From Rhizobium altiplani (GTDB lineage: Bacteria > Pseudomonadota > Alphaproteobacteria > Rhizobiales > Rhizobiaceae), in NCBI RefSeq assembly GCF_001542405.1, contig NZ_LNCD01000086.1:21469-85468 (forward strand): a stretch of 64,000 nt of DNA, given 5' to 3'. The notes beneath the pieces were generated by a model that was not told the origin of the DNA, made no database searches, and saw only the letters and a program-made list of their open reading frames with translations. The translations under genes and the position numbers were made by a program. Shown here in pieces: positions 61,193 through 64,000 of the stretch. Every line of letters begins with the position of its first letter. Position 1 is the first letter of the stretch.

Positions 61193-61641
61193 CGCGCAAG
61201 CAAAAGCGCCTGGCGGTGATCGGTGGCGGCATGAGCTTCATCATTGCCGCGGTGCTGCTCGTCATGTTCGCCTTCAGCCAGTCGGTGGCCTATTTCTATA
61301 TGCCTGCGGATATCGCCAAGAACCCGGTGCCGCCTGGAACGCGCATACGTCTCGGTGGCCTGGTGGGCGAGGGCAGCATCGTGCGCGGGGGGGGATCGAC
61401 GGTGCAGTTTGCGGTGACCGATGCGACCGGCGATCTGGTCAGGGTACGATATACCGGCATTCTTCCCGATCTCTTTCGCGAGGGCCAGGGCGTGGTGACC
61501 GAGGGGCGTTTCGAAACGGGCAGCGACGTCTTTACCGCCGATACGGTGTTGGCCAAGCACGACGAGAAATACATGCCGAAGGAAGTCGCCGACAAGCTGA
61601 AGGCCCAAGGGCTTTGGAAGGAAGGAGAGGCGGTGCAATGA
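61189..61641 (+). CDS. ccmE: Heme chaperone CcmE/CycJ
   Basis: 150 residues. One N-terminal helix, then the beta-barrel with VPPGTRIRLGGLVGEGSIVRG and the covalent heme His in VLAKHDEKYMP (H-D-E-K-Y motif). CcmE carries heme to CcmF. It overlaps both neighbours by four bases. Confidence 0.96.
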   Translation: MTRKQKRLAVIGGGMSFIIAAVLLVMFAFSQSVAYFYMPADIAKNPVPPGTRIRLGGLVGEGSIVRGGGSTVQFAVTDATGDLVRVRYTGILPDLFREGQGVVTEGRFETGSDVFTADTVLAKHDEKYMPKEVADKLKAQGLWKEGEAVQ

Positions 61642-63626
61642 TCATCGAGATCGGCCACTATGCCCTGATCCTGGCGCTGGCGACGGCGCTCGTGGTCTCC
61701 GTCGTGCCGGTGATCGGTGCAAGGCGCCTCGACCGTGCGATGATGGATCTGGCCTCCGTCGGGTCCCTGGCTATGTTCGCGCTGGTGGCGTTCTCCTTCG
61801 GAGTCCTGACCTACGCCCATGTCGTTTCCGACTTTTCGGTCGCCAACGTCTGGGAGAACTCCCATTCGCTGGTGCCGCTGCTGTTCAAATTGTCAGGTGT
61901 CTGGGGCAATCACGAGGGCTCGATGATGCTCTGGCTGCTGATCCTGGTGCTGTTCAGCGCCCTGGTCGCGCTCTTCGGACGGAATTTGCCCGATACGCTG
62001 CGGGCAAACGTGCTCGCCGTGCAGGCCTGGATATCGGTCGCCTTCATCCTGTTCATCCTACTGACCTCCAATCCCTTCATGCGGCTGGATCCGGCTCCGG
62101 CCGAGGGGAAGGACCTCAACCCGGTGCTGCAGGACGTCGGTCTGGCGATCCACCCGCCGCTGCTCTATCTCGGCTATGTCGGCTTCTCCGTCTGTTTCTC
62201 CTTTGCCGTGGCTGCCCTTCTCGAAGGCCGCATCGATGCCGCCTGGGCGCGCTGGGTGCGGCCCTGGACGCTGGCCGCCTGGACGTTCCTGACGCTTGGC
62301 ATCGCCATGGGCTCCTACTGGGCCTATTACGAGCTCGGCTGGGGCGGCTGGTGGTTCTGGGATCCGGTCGAGAATGCCTCCTTCATGCCCTGGCTTGCCG
62401 GGACCGCGCTGCTGCATTCGGCGCTCGTCATGGAAAAGCGCGAGGCGCTGAAGATCTGGACGGTGCTGCTTGCCATCCTGACCTTCTCGCTGTCGCTGAT
62501 GGGCACGTTCCTCGTGCGCTCGGGGGTTCTGACCTCGGTGCACGCCTTTGCCAGCGATCCGACCCGCGGCGTCTTCGTCCTGTTCATTCTGCTGATCTTC
62601 ATCGGCGGGTCGCTGTCGCTCTTTGCCTTCCGTGCGCCGCAGCTCTCGGCCGGCGGCCTGTTTGCGCCGATCTCGCGCGAAGGGGCGCTTGTCCTCAACA
62701 ACCTGATCCTCACCGTCGCCTGCGGCACGGTGCTGACAGGCACGCTCTATCCGCTGCTTTTGGAGACGCTGACCGGTGACAAGATCTCGGTCGGGCCGCC
62801 CTTCTTCAACATGACCTTCGGCCTGCTGATGGCGCCGCTGCTGGTCATCGTTCCCTTTGGCCCGCTGCTCGCCTGGAAGCGCGGCGATCTGCTCGCTGTT
62901 CTGCAGCGGCTCTATCTGGTCGCGATCCTGGCTTTTGTTGTTGCGGTGGTCTTCTTCTATGTCCAGCACGGCGGTCCCGTGCTTGCCGTGCTCGGGCTGG
63001 CTGGAGCGCTGTTCCTGATCTTCGGCGCGATCGCCGATCTGTGGTATCGCGCCGGCGTCGGCAAGGTCGCGGCCTCCGTCGCCTGGAGACGCCTTGCCGG
63101 CCTGCCGCGCTCGGCCTTCGGCACGGCGCTCGCGCATGCCGGGCTTGGTGTTGCCGTCCTCGGCATCGTCGCGGTGACCACCTTCGAAACCGAGCATGTC
63201 ATCGAGATGAAGTCCGGCCAGAGCGTGGAAGCCGGCGGCTACGCCGTGCGGTTCGACGGCATGAAGCCGGCGACCGGACCGAACTACAGCGAAGAGCGCG
63301 GTCACTTCACCATCAGCCGCGGCGGCGTCGAGGTTGCCGATGTCTGGTCGTCCAAGCGGATCTACACGGCGCGGCAGATGCCGACGACGGAAGCCGGCAT
63401 CGTGACGTTCGGGCTGAGCCAGCTCTATGTGTCGCTCGGCGATCCGACGAACGACGGTGGCATGGTCGTGCGCATCTGGTGGAAGCCCTTCATTCTCTGC
63501 ATCTGGGGTGGCGCGGTGATCATGGCGATCGGCGGCTTCGTGTCGCTGAGCGACCGGCGCCTGCGTGTCGGGGCGCCGAACCGCAGGGCAAAGCCGCTGC
63601 GTCCTGCCATGGAGCCGGCCGAATGA
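61638..63626 (+). CDS. ccmF: Heme lyase subunit CcmF/CycK
   Basis: 662 residues, about 15 helices. The WWD-type domain is visible as WGGWWFWDPVENASFMPWL, with heme-ligand histidines nearby (GVWGNHEGSMMLW, LHSALVMEKREALK). It ligates heme to apocytochrome c together with CcmH and CcmI. Overlaps ccmE and ccmH by four bases each. Confidence 0.96.
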   Translation: MIIEIGHYALILALATALVVSVVPVIGARRLDRAMMDLASVGSLAMFALVAFSFGVLTYAHVVSDFSVANVWENSHSLVPLLFKLSGVWGNHEGSMMLWLLILVLFSALVALFGRNLPDTLRANVLAVQAWISVAFILFILLTSNPFMRLDPAPAEGKDLNPVLQDVGLAIHPPLLYLGYVGFSVCFSFAVAALLEGRIDAAWARWVRPWTLAAWTFLTLGIAMGSYWAYYELGWGGWWFWDPVENASFMPWLAGTALLHSALVMEKREALKIWTVLLAILTFSLSLMGTFLVRSGVLTSVHAFASDPTRGVFVLFILLIFIGGSLSLFAFRAPQLSAGGLFAPISREGALVLNNLILTVACGTVLTGTLYPLLLETLTGDKISVGPPFFNMTFGLLMAPLLVIVPFGPLLAWKRGDLLAVLQRLYLVAILAFVVAVVFFYVQHGGPVLAVLGLAGALFLIFGAIADLWYRAGVGKVAASVAWRRLAGLPRSAFGTALAHAGLGVAVLGIVAVTTFETEHVIEMKSGQSVEAGGYAVRFDGMKPATGPNYSEERGHFTISRGGVEVADVWSSKRIYTARQMPTTEAGIVTFGLSQLYVSLGDPTNDGGMVVRIWWKPFILCIWGGAVIMAIGGFVSLSDRRLRVGAPNRRAKPLRPAMEPAE

Positions 63627-64000
63627 TGAGGCGTCTGCTCCTGGTGATAGCGATAGTTCTGTCGGCCGCGCCGGCCTTTGCCGTCAATCCGGACGAGGTT
63701 CTTGCCGATCCGGCGCTCGAGGCGCGCGCCCGGGCGATCTCCGCCGAACTGCGCTGCATGGTCTGCCAGAACCAGTCGATCGACGATTCCAATGCCGAGC
63801 TTGCGAAGGACCTGCGCCTGTTGGTGCGCGAGCGGTTGACCAATGGCGATACGAACGAACAGGTAATGAACTACATCGTCTCGCGCTACGGCGAGTTCGT
63901 GCTGTTGAAGCCGCGCTTCGAAACGAAGACGATCCTTCTGTGGGGCGCGCCGCTCCTGCTCGCCGTCGCAGGCGGCCTCTCGCTGATCGTCTTCGCACGG
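63623..64000 (+). CDS. ccmH: CcmH/CycL, cut by the window edge
   Basis: 126 residues, open at the right edge. A signal peptide (LLLVIAIVLSAAPAFA) precedes the thiol-redox motif LRCMVCQNQSI (CxxC) and SRYGEFVLLKPRFE. The final helix (TILLWGAPLLLAVAGGLSLIVFA) has begun. CcmH reduces the apocytochrome heme-binding thiols. Fourth overlapping gene of the ccm set. Confidence 0.95.
   Translation, partial: MMRRLLLVIAIVLSAAPAFAVNPDEVLADPALEARARAISAELRCMVCQNQSIDDSNAELAKDLRLLVRERLTNGDTNEQVMNYIVSRYGEFVLLKPRFETKTILLWGAPLLLAVAGGLSLIVFAR

Noticed and set aside
1..64000. CRISPR arrays, insertion sequences, rRNA or tRNA genes
   Set aside because: No regularly spaced repeats, transposase motifs, or cloverleaf/rRNA segments were recognised on either strand.

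Overview
The window reads as a high-GC alphaproteobacterial chromosome of the Rhizobiaceae, most likely Sinorhizobium/Ensifer or a close relative. This rests on recognised proteins and gene order (a seven-gene Mrp antiporter operon followed by a MucR/Ros zinc-finger regulator; a feuN-feuP-feuQ-like signalling locus followed by the cytochrome c maturation genes ccmI-E-F-H), on a FixK/FNR-type box and a CtrA-type box, and on many short proteins typical of rhizobia. No rRNA, tRNA, insertion sequence or CRISPR array was seen.

Layout. 0-21 kb is a housekeeping/accessory mix: the end of a cation-diffusion metal exporter, a class A beta-lactamase, an orphan PIN-domain protein, membrane PQQ glucose dehydrogenase, SelO, a DHA2 exporter, a homocysteine S-methyltransferase divergent from a TetR regulator, oligopeptidase B, a polysaccharide deacetylase, an FAD oxidoreductase with an AI-2E-type exporter, a glyoxalase-fold protein, a universal stress protein/DksA-like pair behind a perfect FixK/FNR box, HlyIII, acetyltransferase, kinase-like ATPase and MsrB. 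21.8-27.7 kb is the complete mrpABCDEFG operon. 27.7-30 kb holds mucR behind a long AT-rich upstream region, then a DnaA-domain-IV-only protein and a frameshifted DUF6456 gene. 30-43.5 kb carries sufE, a sensor kinase with a peptidoglycan-binding partner, DUF2336, a cell-cycle-flavoured intergenic region with a CtrA box and a new small gene, a DUF1254/DUF1214 pair, a class A penicillin-binding protein, and a TetR/SDR divergon with a perfect palindromic operator.

43.7-56.5 kb is the most unusual part: the wreck of a Rhodobacter-capsulatus-type gene transfer agent (GTA) head-tail cluster. Pieces of g1, g2, g3, g4, g5, g6, g7, g8, g9, g10 and the end of g15 lie in canonical order, but nearly all are broken by frameshifts, a nonsense codon, in-frame deletions or fusions. 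The terminase has lost its Walker A half, the protease is fused to the capsid scaffold, and everything from about g10.1 to most of g15 is gone. Host-type genes sit in two gaps: endolysin, Dabb protein, epimerase and a GAF-GGDEF-PilZ protein between g2 and g3, and a GFA protein plus an MFS exporter between g8 and g9. A GH19-type endolysin, a small holin-like protein and g8 remain open. A terminator-like hairpin just upstream of g1 suggests a small RNA or an attenuated leader.

56.7-64 kb: a small exported protein that looks like FeuN, the FeuP/FeuQ two-component pair, a small lipoprotein, and the overlapping ccmI-ccmE-ccmF-ccmH genes. The last is cut by the window edge, and ccmI contains a 105-residue internal tandem duplication.

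Family calls come from reading the translations by eye. No database search was run. Start sites were chosen from ribosome-binding sites and the expected N-termini.
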